Part shown: in pieces, positions 1 through 9,449 of the stretch | Numbering within the stretch: the first letter of the stretch is position 1 | Layout of the letters: the number at the start of each line of letters is the position of its first letter | Source of the DNA: Pelomonas sp963992225 | Lineage (GTDB): Bacteria > Pseudomonadota > Gammaproteobacteria > Burkholderiales > Burkholderiaceae_C | Assembly: GCA_963992225.1 (NCBI GenBank) | Contig: CAXDTK010000075.1 | Coordinates: 1-19,172 of the forward strand | DNA: 19,172 nt | Direction: 5' to 3' | Translations under genes and position numbers: made by a program | The notes under the pieces: model-generated | What the model was told of the DNA's origin: nothing | The model's database searches: none | The model's input: the letters and a program-made list of their open reading frames with translations, nothing else

Positions 1-44
1 ATAGGAGTCCGTCTCGTGGGCTCGGAGATGTGTATAAGAGACAG
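1..44 (+). other. Illumina Nextera i7-side adapter (technical sequence, not genomic)
   Basis: Positions 11-44 match the 34-base Nextera Read 2 transposon adapter exactly, from GTCTCGTGGGCTCGG to the mosaic end finishing in AAGAGACAG. The preceding bases 3-10 (AGGAGTCC) equal the adapter-strand form of the i7 index N705, and bases 1-2 fit the end of the P7 arm. In one frame the adapter translates to SEMCIRDR, a peptide typical of adapter contamination in databases. Genomic sequence starts at about 45. Confidence 0.98.
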
Positions 45-45
45 G

Positions 46-2115
46 CCACGCGCCGTCCAGCTCCACGCCCTGCGCCAGCGCGTCGAAGAAGCGGGTGGAC
101 GGGCCGAAGCCGTCGTGGCCGTCCGCCGGTGCATGGCGCACCCGCGTGACGCGGTAGCGCGCGCCGTCGTCCAGCATGGGCAGGCGGGCGGCCGGGTTGT
201 ACTTGAAGCTGCTGGGCTCGGTGCGGTAGACCAGCAGCAGCAGCTCGCGCGCAGCCGCGTCGCCATGCGCCTGCCAGACCAGCCCGTCGCCGGCCTCGCC
301 CAGCCAGACGCGGCCGTGGTGCAGCCGGTCGCGCCAGCGCTTGTGGAGCGCGATCCACTGCGACACCTCGGCCCGCGTGGTCGCGTCGAACAGCCGCGCG
401 TCCAGCTCCACACCCAGATGGCCCGGCAGCGCGACGGCGGCGCGGAAGGCCATGCTCTGCGTGCGGCCGGTGGTGTGGGCCGGCGAGGTGCCGATGTGGG
501 CGCCCATGATCTCGGGCGGAAAGAACTGCAGGAAGCCGCGCTGCATGCTCACGCGGGACAGCGCGTCGATGCAGTCGCTGGTCCAGACGCGGTGGGTGTG
601 GCGCAGCACGCCGAAATCGATGCGCCCGCCGCCGCCCGAGCAGCTCTCGATCTCGACCCCCGGGTGGGCGGCGCGCAGCCGGTCCATCAGCGCGTAGGCG
701 GCACCCACCTGGGCGCGGTAGCCGGCCGTGCCGTCGGCCAGGCCGGCGGTGGTCAGGTCGCGGTTGTGGTCCCACTTCAGGTAGCCGATCGGGTGGGCGG
801 CCAGCAGCGCGGCGATCTTCTCGAACAGGTAGTCCGACACCTCGGGCCGCGAGATGTCCAGCACCAGCTGGTTGCGCGCGGTGATCAGCGGCCGGCCGGC
901 GATCTGCAGCGCCCAGTCCGGGTGGGTGCGGAACAGCTCGCTGTCGGGGTTGACCATCTCGGGCTCGACCCACAGGCCGAACTCCATGCCCAGGGCGTTC
1001 ACGTGTGCGGTCAGCTCGCCCAGGCCGTCGGGGAACTTGCTCGCATCGGGCCACCAGTCACCCAGACCGGCGCGGTCGTGGTGGCGGGCGTTGAACCAGC
1101 CGTCGTCGAGCACGAAGCGCTCCACGCCCAGGCCGGCGGCGGCGGTGGCGAGCTCCTTGACCTTGTCCGGCTGAAGGTCGAAGTAGAAGCCCTCCCAGGT
1201 GTTGAGGTGCACGGGCCGCGGCTTCATCGCGCCGCCCTGCCAGGGCAGCCGGGCGCGCAGCTCGGCATGGAAATTGGCGGCCAAGCCGTTCAGGCCTTCG
1301 GCGGAGCAGCTGGCCACCAGCTCGGGCGTCGTCACCGTGGCGCCCGGCGCCAGGCGCAGCTCGCCGGGCGCCAGCCATTCGCCGAACTGCCACTGGTACC
1401 GGCCGTCGTTCAGCCATTCGATGGTCTGCGCATGGTTGCCCGACCAGGCCAGGTGGGCGCCGTAGACCAGGCCGGCGTGCTGGGTCGCGCCGGGCGTCGT
1501 GACGACCGCGCCGGGGAAGCAGTCCTGCGTCGTGCGGCCGCGCCGGCTCTCGCGCCGCCACAGCGAGCGCGTCAGCGCCTCGGTCTGCAGCAGGAACTCG
1601 TGCATGTGCTGGCCGGCGTAGAAGCGCACCTGATCGGCGTCGCCCGGCAGCGGCAGCGTGGCGGCGGCCAGCCACTGCACGTCGAGTTCGCCGGCGCCGA
1701 GGTTGGTCAGCTCGGAGTGCATGACCAGCACGTCGCTGGCCTCGTCCAGGCGCAGGTGCAGGTCCAGGCGCAGCTGGGCGACCGTGTCGGTCAGCCGCAG
1801 CACCACGGCCCGGCCCGGCGCGGTCCACGCGACCTCGCATTGCGTGAAGGTCTGGGCGAAGTCGCGGCCGCCGCGGTGGGACAGCAGCGCGCTCTGGCCG
1901 AACCAGCCGACGCCGAAGGTGGGCGCCACGGTCAGCGGCTGGTCGGCGTCCAGCATGAAAGACGGCAGTGGCCGCGTTTCGCGCAGCGCCGCACCGGGGT
2001 CGGCGCCGTCGGGCAGGCGCGGGCCCCAGTAGCGCCACAGCGGCGCCTCGCCGGGCGGCAGTTCGAGCACCAGGCTGCTGCGGCGGCCGTGGAGGAAGAG
2101 GTAGTCGGGGTTCAT
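46..2115 (-). CDS. GH36 alpha-galactosidase, 3' end truncated by the contig end
   Basis: Hydrolyses terminal alpha-galactosyl residues (melibiose, raffinose type). It has no signal peptide, so it should act in the cytoplasm on imported sugar. The frame is open for 690 codons from the ATG at 2115 to the adapter junction. GH36 enzymes are usually about 700-730 residues, so only a short C-terminal piece is missing. An N-terminal beta-sandwich region precedes the barrel. Visible family motifs are LDDGWFNARHHD (around W340), KWDHNRD with the expected nucleophile D449, ESCSGGGGRID (490-500) and SDCID with the expected acid/base D514. The start is supported by TGAGG overlapping the upstream stop codon, 7 nt before the ATG. 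It is the last visible gene of the ABC importer operon, 9 nt after the ATPase stop. Family assignment is strong. The exact substrate is inferred from the neighbours. Confidence 0.93.
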
Positions 2116-2124
2116 GGCAGGGCC

Positions 2125-3261
<1,137 letters not shown>

Positions 3262-3281
3262 GGGAGCTTCCGTTCGGAGGG

Positions 3282-4592
3282 TCAGGGTTGCAGCAGGCGC
3301 CGCACGCGGGCGTCCACCGTCTGCAGCGCGGTGGGCGCATCCACCTTGCCGATCAGCACCGACTCGATGGCCGTGCCCACCCAGTCGTTGATCTCGGCGC
3401 CGTGGTCGGCGATGGGCATGGGGAAGTTGTGCTCGCGGCTCATGGCCAGGAAGGCCGCGGCGTCGACGCCGCGCCGGGCCTGGGCCTGCACGGCCACCTC
3501 GGCCATGCCGCGCAGCGCCGGGTAGGTGACGCCGGCCTCGGCCACCAGCCGCTGGCAATGCGGCGAGGCCATGAAGCGCACCCAGACCCAAGCCTGCTGC
3601 TTGACCTTGGAGCCGGCCCAGATGGAGTCGCCCAGCCCGTTCCGCATGCTGGCCCGCCGCCCCATGGGCCCCACCGGCAGCGGCACCCAGGCATGGCGGA
3701 AGCGGGCATTGCGCGCGAAGTTGGCCACCATCCACGAGCCCTCCGGCACCATGGCCGCCTTGCCGGCGATGAACATCGCCGCCGAACCGAGCGAGCGCGT
3801 CAGCTCGAAGCGGGCCGACACGCCCTTGTCCGGCAGGCCGGCGATGTAGGCCAGCGTCTGCGCCAGCCGCGGGTCGTCGTAGCGCAGCCGCGGCGACCAG
3901 GGCTGCTCCTGCAGCGTGAAGCCGGTGGACGCGGCGAAATGGCTCCACTCCGTCTGCCCCAGCGCGCCGCCGGGGCCGGGCGTCTGGAAGCCGTAGACGC
4001 GCACGCGGCGACGGTCGAAGCCGGGCTCGGCGGCCGAGCGCCCGGCGCGGTCGCGCGTGAGGCGGCGTGCGATGCGCTCGAAGCTGCCGCCGTCCTGCGG
4101 GTTCCAGGTCATGGACCACAGCTCCTCGCGTGTGACGCCGGCGCGCTCCGCCATCTCCAGGTTGACGGCCAGGGCCACCATGTCCCAGTCCTTGGGCAGG
4201 CCGTACTGGCCGCCATCGCGCCCCCAGATGCCGAACAGGCCGGGCAGGAAGCCCTGCGGGTCCACCGGCTCGCGCTTCAGCAGCGGCGCCAGGTCCAGCA
4301 GCTGGCCGTTCTTCATCAGCTCAGGGAACTTGGCGAGGTGGTTGACGAACACGTCGGGCGCCGTGCCGGCGATGAAGCCGGCGGACAGCGCCGTCCAGTA
4401 GTCGGCCCAGCCGGCCTGCTGGAACCTGATGGTGATGCCGGGGTGCAGCTGCTCGAAGCGCTGGGCGCATTGCCGGTAGGCGGGCTGCTGGTCGGAGTCC
4501 CACAGCATGTAGCGCACCTCGACCGCCTGCGCGGGCGGCGGCACCAGCCAGGCGGCCAGTGCCAGCGCTGCACCCAGGATTTGCTTCATCAT
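3282..4592 (-). CDS. Periplasmic sugar-binding protein of an ABC importer (extracellular solute-binding family 1)
   Basis: Captures the sugar in the periplasm and delivers it to the two permeases. The protein is 436 residues, normal for family 1 solute-binding proteins. It begins with a clear Sec signal peptide (MMKQILGAALALAAWLVPPPAQA) with probable cleavage after AQA at about residue 23, then VEVRYMLWDSDQQPAYRQ. The segment GTAPDVFVNHLAKFPEL and the later GKAAMVPEGSWMVANF are typical of oligosaccharide-binding members of the family. Two consecutive ATGs are possible starts (4592 or 4589). The first overlaps the permease stop by one base (TGATG), indicating translational coupling. The gene lies in the middle of the operon, after both permeases, whereas binding-protein genes often come first. 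The ligand is inferred from the linked GH36 and GH32 genes. Confidence 0.93.
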   Translation of the reverse strand: MMKQILGAALALAAWLVPPPAQAVEVRYMLWDSDQQPAYRQCAQRFEQLHPGITIRFQQAGWADYWTALSAGFIAGTAPDVFVNHLAKFPELMKNGQLLDLAPLLKREPVDPQGFLPGLFGIWGRDGGQYGLPKDWDMVALAVNLEMAERAGVTREELWSMTWNPQDGGSFERIARRLTRDRAGRSAAEPGFDRRRVRVYGFQTPGPGGALGQTEWSHFAASTGFTLQEQPWSPRLRYDDPRLAQTLAYIAGLPDKGVSARFELTRSLGSAAMFIAGKAAMVPEGSWMVANFARNARFRHAWVPLPVGPMGRRASMRNGLGDSIWAGSKVKQQAWVWVRFMASPHCQRLVAEAGVTYPALRGMAEVAVQAQARRGVDAAAFLAMSREHNFPMPIADHGAEINDWVGTAIESVLIGKVDAPTALQTVDARVRRLLQP

Positions 4593-5482
4593 CACTTGCC
4601 GCCGCTGTGCTGCACGGATTCGATGACCCGGCGGCCGAACACCACCAGCAGCAGCAGCACCGGCAGCACCGCCACGGCCGTGGCCGCCATCAGCCCGGTC
4701 CAGTCGGGCTGGCCCTGCGGCGTCTGCGACTTGAAGGTCTGCAGCGCGACGGTCAGCACCTGGTGCGACTCGTCCTTGGCCACCAGGTAGGGCCAGAAGA
4801 ACTCGTTCCAGAGGTTGATGCCGGTCAGCATCGCGATGGTGGCCAGCGCCGACGACGACAGCGGCAGCACCACGCGGGCGAAGATGTAGCCCTGCGAGGC
4901 GCCTTCCAGCAGCGCGGCCTCCTCGATGTCGCGCGGGATGGCCAGGAAGAACTGGCGCAGGAAGAACACCGAGAAGCCCTGCATCAGGCAGAACGGCGCC
5001 ACCATGCCGGCGTAGCTGTCCAGCCAGCCCAGTTCCTTGACGAGGATGAAGTTGGGGATGAAGGTGACCACGCCCGGCACCATCATCGTGCCGACGAACA
5101 GCGCGAACAGCAGGTCGCGCCCCGGGAAGCGCAGCCGCGCGAAGGCATAGGCCGCCATCGCCGCGCAGCCGACCTGCAGCGTCACGATGACGGCGGTGAA
5201 CAGCACCGAGTTGCCGAGCGCGCGCAGGAAGTTGATCTCGGCCCCCGAGCCACCCACCGCCAGGCTCTGCTCCGGCGACAGCAGGCCCAGCACGCGGCGG
5301 AAGTTCAGCAGCGTGGCGTCGCGCGGCAGCAGCGTGGCGGACTGGTCGTAGAGCTGCTGCGGCGGCACCAGCGCCGTCTTCAGCGCGAACCACAGCGGCA
5401 GCAGCGTGACGAGCAGCATGCCCAGCAGCGCGGCCCAGGCGAGCAGGCGGCCGAGTGACCAGCGTTGGCCGGCGGCGCTCAT
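4592..5482 (-). CDS. Sugar ABC transporter permease (MalG/UgpE type)
   Basis: Second inner-membrane channel subunit of the importer. The protein is 296 residues with six apparent membrane segments, the first at about 13-34 (LLAWAALLGMLLVTLLPLWFAL) and the last near the C-terminus (VAVLPVLLLLVVFGRRV). The cytoplasmic EAA loop that docks on the ATPase is visible as DIEEAALLEGASQGYIFARVVLPL. The WNEFFWPYLVAKD segment is characteristic of the MalG-like half. The start ATG at 5482 overlaps the stop of the first permease by 4 nt (ATGA), a classic coupling arrangement. The longer reading frame upstream is only an out-of-frame overlap with that gene. The stop overlaps the binding-protein start by one base. 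Confidence 0.94.
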   Translation of the reverse strand: MSAAGQRWSLGRLLAWAALLGMLLVTLLPLWFALKTALVPPQQLYDQSATLLPRDATLLNFRRVLGLLSPEQSLAVGGSGAEINFLRALGNSVLFTAVIVTLQVGCAAMAAYAFARLRFPGRDLLFALFVGTMMVPGVVTFIPNFILVKELGWLDSYAGMVAPFCLMQGFSVFFLRQFFLAIPRDIEEAALLEGASQGYIFARVVLPLSSSALATIAMLTGINLWNEFFWPYLVAKDESHQVLTVALQTFKSQTPQGQPDWTGLMAATAVAVLPVLLLLVVFGRRVIESVQHSGGK

Positions 5483-6420
5483 GCCAGGTCGCTTTCGTTG
5501 GCACGCATGATGCGCATCTGCACGACGGTGTAGGCCAACATCACGAGGCACAGCACCATCGACATCGCCGACGCGTAGCCCATCTTGTAGAAGCTGAACG
5601 CGTTCTGCACGATGTAGTAGACGATCACGCGGGTGGAATCCAGCGGGCCGCCCTGGGTCGTCACGGCGATGGTGTCGAAGATCTGGAACGAGCCGGTCAC
5701 GCTGGTCACCAGCACGAACACCATGACGGGCCGCAGCAGCGGCAGCGTGATGCGGCGGAACATCTGCCACTCGGACCCGCCCTCCAGCGCCGCCGCCTCG
5801 TAGAGCGAGCGCGGGATGTTCTGCAGCCCGGCCAGGAACAGCAGCGCCACCAGGCCCATGTGGCGCCAGATGTTGACCGCCGCCACGGTCAGCAGCGCCT
5901 GGTCGACACCGCCGAAGAAGGGCTGGCGGTCCAGGTCCAGCGTGGCCAGCACCTCGTTGGTCCAGCCCAGCAGCGGGTCCAGCATCCACAGCCAGATCAG
6001 GGCCACCAGCACGTTGGACAGCAGGTAGGGCAGCAGCACGACCGACTTGACCCACAGCGAGCGGGTCAGCCGGTCCATCGCCACGGCCAGGAACAGCCCG
6101 AACGCCAGCTGCAGCGGGACGTTCAGCAGCACGTACCAGGCGCTGAGCTTCATGCCCTGCCAGAACGCACCGTCCTGCAGCAGCTGCGCGTAGTTGGCGA
6201 GGCCCACGAAGCGCGGCTCGCGCAGCAGGTTCCAGTCGGTGAAGCTGATGGCGAAGGCGCGCCCGGTCGGCCAGGCGTGGAACAGCAGGAAGCCGATGAA
6301 GGCCGGCCCCACCAGCAGCCAGGCGGTCAGCGTCTCCGCGCGCCGGGCGGGGCCGAAGGCGTTGACGAGGGGGGCGAGGAGGCGGTTCACGGCGGATGTG
6401 AGGAGGCTGGCGGGTTGCAT
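5479..6420 (-). CDS. Sugar ABC transporter permease (MalF/UgpA type), first gene of the operon
   Basis: First inner-membrane channel subunit of the importer. From the ATG at 6420 the protein is 313 residues. It has a hydrophilic leader, then a membrane segment (LTAWLLVGPAFIGFLLFHAW), the family-typical FTDWNLL, and the EAA loop SLYEAAALEGGSEWQMFRRITLPLLRP, with about six membrane segments in all. The start is uncertain. In-frame alternatives are an ATG at 6447 and a TTG at 6468, and none has a convincing ribosome site. I prefer 6420 because the longer options would put the operator-like palindrome at 6433-6446 inside the gene. The stop overlaps the next start by 4 nt. Control by a LacI-family repressor is likely from the upstream site. 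Confidence 0.92.
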   Translation of the reverse strand: MQPASLLTSAVNRLLAPLVNAFGPARRAETLTAWLLVGPAFIGFLLFHAWPTGRAFAISFTDWNLLREPRFVGLANYAQLLQDGAFWQGMKLSAWYVLLNVPLQLAFGLFLAVAMDRLTRSLWVKSVVLLPYLLSNVLVALIWLWMLDPLLGWTNEVLATLDLDRQPFFGGVDQALLTVAAVNIWRHMGLVALLFLAGLQNIPRSLYEAAALEGGSEWQMFRRITLPLLRPVMVFVLVTSVTGSFQIFDTIAVTTQGGPLDSTRVIVYYIVQNAFSFYKMGYASAMSMVLCLVMLAYTVVQMRIMRANESDLA

Positions 6421-6449
6421 TCTGATTGCACATGCAATCGGTTGCATTC
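6413..6449. promoter_or_regulatory. Cluster of LacI-type half-sites upstream of the ABC/GH36 operon
   Basis: Four TTGCA/TGCAA half-sites lie within 32 bp, at 6415-6419, 6426-6430, 6433-6437 and 6442-6446. The last two form TGCAATCGGTTGCA (6433-6446), a perfect fit to the LacI-family consensus TGNAANCGNTTNCA. The second and third also form a palindrome, GATTGCA-CA-TGCAATC (6424-6439). The ten-base GGTTGCATTC is directly repeated at 6413-6422 and 6440-6449. The site sits just upstream of, and reaches, the likely start codon at 6420. I see no convincing promoter boxes on the minus strand here. Confidence 0.75.
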
Positions 6450-6725
6450 GGGAATGTCCCAGGCACAAACCGGCAGGTCATGCACCCGCGTGATGCAGCA
6501 CCGCGCGCCATGTCGGGTCGCCGTCCACCGCCCTACCCCGACGGCCTCGCAGCCGCCCTACGCCGTGGCGGCCCAACCACCAACTGCCCGGCATGCCCCT
6601 TCGTGACTGGTGAAAACCGCCATCTCGTGGCACGCACCCCGGGCTTGCCGGCACCCGGTGCGCTGGCCTGCCATGCACCAGCGCGGTGTGGCGCAGGCAC
6701 CGATACCGCTCGCTTTCCCTAGCCT

Positions 6726-6739
6726 TGCAAACGATTGCT
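6726..6739. promoter_or_regulatory. LacI-family operator-like site overlapping the receptor promoter
   Basis: TGCAAACGATTGCT matches the LacI-family consensus TGNAANCGNTTNCA at every defined position but the last. It shares the TGCAA/TTGC arms of the sites at 6433-6446 and 12536-12549. It overlaps the putative -35 box at 6735-6740, as expected for a repressor operator. Confidence 0.72.
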
Positions 6740-6763
6740 TTTCGGAAATCGCCTGCCTATGCT
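6735..6763 (+). promoter_or_regulatory. Putative sigma-70 promoter of the TonB receptor operon
   Basis: TTGCTT (6735-6740) and TATGCT (6758-6763) are separated by exactly 17 bp, with 3/6 and 4/6 matches to the sigma-70 boxes. This stretch is clearly less GC-rich than its surroundings. The receptor start codon is 75 nt downstream. Confidence 0.5.
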
Positions 6764-6837
6764 TTGGCCCGTCAGCGACCGAAAGGCCGTGGCTGCACCC
6801 GGCGCTGCGCGACAACCACTCCAACGAAAGAGACAAC

Positions 6838-9360
6838 GTGAAGACCTCTCAACGTCCCTCCCTGACTCCACTGGCCCGACTGCTGGCGACCTCTTTCGCT
6901 GCGCTGGCACTGCCGGCGCTGGCGCAGACCCCCGAGGCAGCGGCCAAGTCCGACGTCGTCGGCCTGGACCGTGTCGTCACGACGGCCACCTCGTCCGCCA
7001 AGTCCAAGCTGCGCAGCTCGGTGTCGGTGACCGACATCGACCAGGAACAGGTGCAGGCGCTGGGCGCGCGCAGCGAGGCCGAGGTGCTGCTGCTGATCCC
7101 CGGCATCCGGACCGAGGCGACGGCCGGCCCGGGCGGCAACGCCAACATCTCGGTGCGCGGCCTGCCCATCTCGTCAGGCGGCTCCAAGTACGTGCAGCTG
7201 CAGGAAGACGGCCTGCCGACCGTGCAGTTCGGCGACATGAACTTCGGCAACAACGACTACTGGACCCGCTTCGACAACAGCGTCGAGCGCATCCAGACGC
7301 TGCGCGGCGGCTCGTCGTCGGTGTTCGCCTCGCATGCGCCGGGCGCGGTCATCAACTACATCAGCAAGACCGGCAAGCAGACCGGCGGCAGCCTCGGCCT
7401 GTCGCAGGGCCTGAACTTCAAGGAGACCCGCGTCGACGGCGACTACGGCACCAAGCTCGCGCCGGACCTGTACTACCACGTGGGCGGCTACTACCGCCAG
7501 GGCGAAGGCGCGCGCCACTCGACGTCCAACTCGCTGCAGGGCTACCAGCTCAAGGGCAACATCACCAAGGAGTTCAACGGCGGCAAGGGCTACCTGCGCG
7601 CCTACTTCAAGGTGCTGGACGAGCATGCCCCGACGACGCCGCAGACCTTCCTGACCGCGAGCAGGACCGGCAACACCTTCGGCGGCTTCGGCAAGGTGGC
7701 CAACTACGACGGCACGCGCGATTCGCAGTACTCCGTCTACAACGCCAGCGTGCCGGGCATCGACCCCATCACGCGCGAACGCACCAACTCATCGCTGGTC
7801 GACGGCATCACGGTCAAGTCGCAGTCGCTGGGCTTCGAGTTCCACAACGAGCTGGCCAACGGCTTCACGGTGGACAACAAGTTCCGCGCCTCCAGGAACT
7901 CCGGCGCCTTCCAGGCCCAGTTCTGGGACGTGCAGACGCTGGCCAGCATGCTGGGCGGCTTCGGCACCGGCGCGACGGCCCGCTACTTCAACGGCCCGCA
8001 GGCCGGCGCCGCGGTCACCGCCGCCAACCTGTCCACCGCCCTGGTGTCCAAGGGCGCGGCCATCAACACCCAGCTGCCCGACATGGGCAACCTGTTCAAC
8101 GACCTGTCGGTCACCCAGCAGTTCAAGACCGATGTCGGCACGCTGGACCTGCGCGGCGGCCTCTTCTATTCGCGCCAGAACGTCGTGCAGCGCTGGATGA
8201 TCAGCGAGCGCGTCATGGAAGCCGGCCGCAACGGCGCCGTCATCGACGTCTACGACGCCGCCGGTGCCGCGCTGACCAGCGCCGGCCTGACCGGCTACAA
8301 CAACCAGTGGGGCGGCTGCTGCGCCCGCGACATCGACACCGACTTCACGACCACCGCGCCCTACCTGTCGCTGAACCTCGCGGCCGGCAACCTCGACATC
8401 GACGCCGGCGTGCGCCGCGAGCGCTTCAAGGCCAACGGCAGCTATGCAGCCGGCGCCAGCCGCGCCTACGACGTCAACGGCGACGGCAACGTCACCGGCG
8501 CAGAGAAGAACGTCTACCTGATCGACACCAACGCGCCGCGCGGCCTGGCCAACTATTCGCGCGACTACACCAACTACTCGCTGGGTGCCAACTACCGCCT
8601 GACCAACGACCTGAGCGCCTTCGTGCGCTACAGCAAGGGCACGCGCGCGGTGGCCGACCGGCTGCTGTTCTCGTCCAACATCGACGCCGCCACCGGCGCG
8701 CTGACGTCGGGCGGCCTGTCCGCCGTGCTGGCGCCGGTGAAGCAGTCGGAGGTGGGCGTCAAGTACCGCGGCACGGCCGACTGGGGCAACTACGGCCTGG
8801 CCGCCACCTACTTCCACTCGACGACCACCGAGTTCGACTACGACCAGACCCGCCAGGACGACCCGACCAAGCCCAACTACCAGGGCCCCAAGCTCAACGT
8901 GCTGGGCTACAAGGCCGACGGCGTCGAGATCGAGACGGCGGGCGGCATCGGCAACTTCGCGCTGAGCTTCAACGTCGTCTACTCCAAGGAGGTCATGACC
9001 TCCAACCTGGGCGACGCCAGCCAGGTGGGCAAGACCTCCGGCGGCGTGCCCAAGTGGCGCTACACGATCTCGCCGCGCTACGCCCTCGGCGACCTGACGC
9101 TGAGCATGACGGTGCGCGGCCAGGGCGAGGTGTTCGCGGACAACAGCAACACCACCAAGATCAAGGGCCACTACATCGTCAGCGCCGCGGCCAGCTACGA
9201 CTTCGGCGGCGGCATCTCGGCCGGCGTGAACGTCAACAACCTGTTCGACAAGGTCTTCCCGGCCGGCGGCGGCGGCTTCGTCGGCGGCTCGACGACGATC
9301 TTCGGCGCCGGCGTCGAGACCGGCCGCACGATCAACGCCAACGTCCGCTACACCTTCTGA
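6838..9360 (+). CDS. TonB-dependent outer-membrane receptor, probable oligosaccharide transporter
   Basis: Energised import of a substrate across the outer membrane, probably an oligosaccharide given the linked GH36, GH32 and ABC importer. The protein is 840 residues from the GTG at 6838, which follows GAAAGAGA and gives a good signal peptide (LLATSFAALALPALAQ, cleavage near residue 30). A TonB-box-like DRVVTTATSS comes next. The plug domain spans roughly 55-180 (SVSVTDIDQEQVQALGARS, NISVRGLP, VERIQTLRGGSSSVFASHA, GAVINYISKTG). The rest is a 22-strand-type barrel ending in the canonical C-terminal Phe (INANVRYTF). Unusual features are a perfect EF-hand loop at 545-556 and adjacent cysteines at 494-495. 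The frame is open upstream to 6610, but that part does not resemble protein. It heads an operon with the next two genes. Confidence 0.94.
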   Translation: MKTSQRPSLTPLARLLATSFAALALPALAQTPEAAAKSDVVGLDRVVTTATSSAKSKLRSSVSVTDIDQEQVQALGARSEAEVLLLIPGIRTEATAGPGGNANISVRGLPISSGGSKYVQLQEDGLPTVQFGDMNFGNNDYWTRFDNSVERIQTLRGGSSSVFASHAPGAVINYISKTGKQTGGSLGLSQGLNFKETRVDGDYGTKLAPDLYYHVGGYYRQGEGARHSTSNSLQGYQLKGNITKEFNGGKGYLRAYFKVLDEHAPTTPQTFLTASRTGNTFGGFGKVANYDGTRDSQYSVYNASVPGIDPITRERTNSSLVDGITVKSQSLGFEFHNELANGFTVDNKFRASRNSGAFQAQFWDVQTLASMLGGFGTGATARYFNGPQAGAAVTAANLSTALVSKGAAINTQLPDMGNLFNDLSVTQQFKTDVGTLDLRGGLFYSRQNVVQRWMISERVMEAGRNGAVIDVYDAAGAALTSAGLTGYNNQWGGCCARDIDTDFTTTAPYLSLNLAAGNLDIDAGVRRERFKANGSYAAGASRAYDVNGDGNVTGAEKNVYLIDTNAPRGLANYSRDYTNYSLGANYRLTNDLSAFVRYSKGTRAVADRLLFSSNIDAATGALTSGGLSAVLAPVKQSEVGVKYRGTADWGNYGLAATYFHSTTTEFDYDQTRQDDPTKPNYQGPKLNVLGYKADGVEIETAGGIGNFALSFNVVYSKEVMTSNLGDASQVGKTSGGVPKWRYTISPRYALGDLTLSMTVRGQGEVFADNSNTTKIKGHYIVSAAASYDFGGGISAGVNVNNLFDKVFPAGGGGFVGGSTTIFGAGVETGRTINANVRYTF
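8470..8505 (+). other. EF-hand-like calcium-binding loop inside the receptor
   Basis: Residues 545-556 of the receptor read DVNGDGNVTGAE. This has D1, N3, D5, G6, a hydrophobic residue at 8 and E12, meeting every canonical EF-hand loop position. It lies in the barrel part, probably in an extracellular loop (inferred). Confidence 0.6.
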
Positions 9361-9449
9361 CCGGGGCGGGCCCGCCCGCCTTTCCCGTCCGGCCGACGCT
9401 GCGCACCGCACCGTCGGCCGCCTGACCTTCATCCCTGCTCATCACCGCC

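Larger units (their letters stand above)
6421..6837. promoter_or_regulatory. Divergent intergenic region between the ABC operon and the receptor operon
   Basis: This 417-nt gap separates two divergently transcribed operons. It holds the half-site cluster next to the permease gene and the operator and promoter of the receptor gene. The middle part (about 6450-6720) has open frames, but none reads like protein and none has a ribosome site, so I call no gene there. A short inverted repeat (GCGCTGG at 6660-6666 and CCAGCGC at 6678-6684) is present but weak. The last 75 nt are probably the 5' leader of the receptor mRNA. Confidence 0.7.

Noticed and set aside
6450..6720. Possible small genes in the divergent intergenic region
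   Set aside because: Open frames exist on both strands, but none has a ribosome site or protein-like sequence.
6610..6837. N-terminal extension of the TonB receptor
   Set aside because: It would cover the operator and promoter and would bury the signal peptide. The GTG at 6838 has a ribosome site and gives a normal exported N-terminus.
9364..9377. GGGCGGGCCCGCCC palindrome just after the receptor stop, as a possible terminator
   Set aside because: It has no real T-tract (only TTT further on) and an almost loopless stem. The next genes read as the same operon. It could still attenuate transcription, but this cannot be supported.
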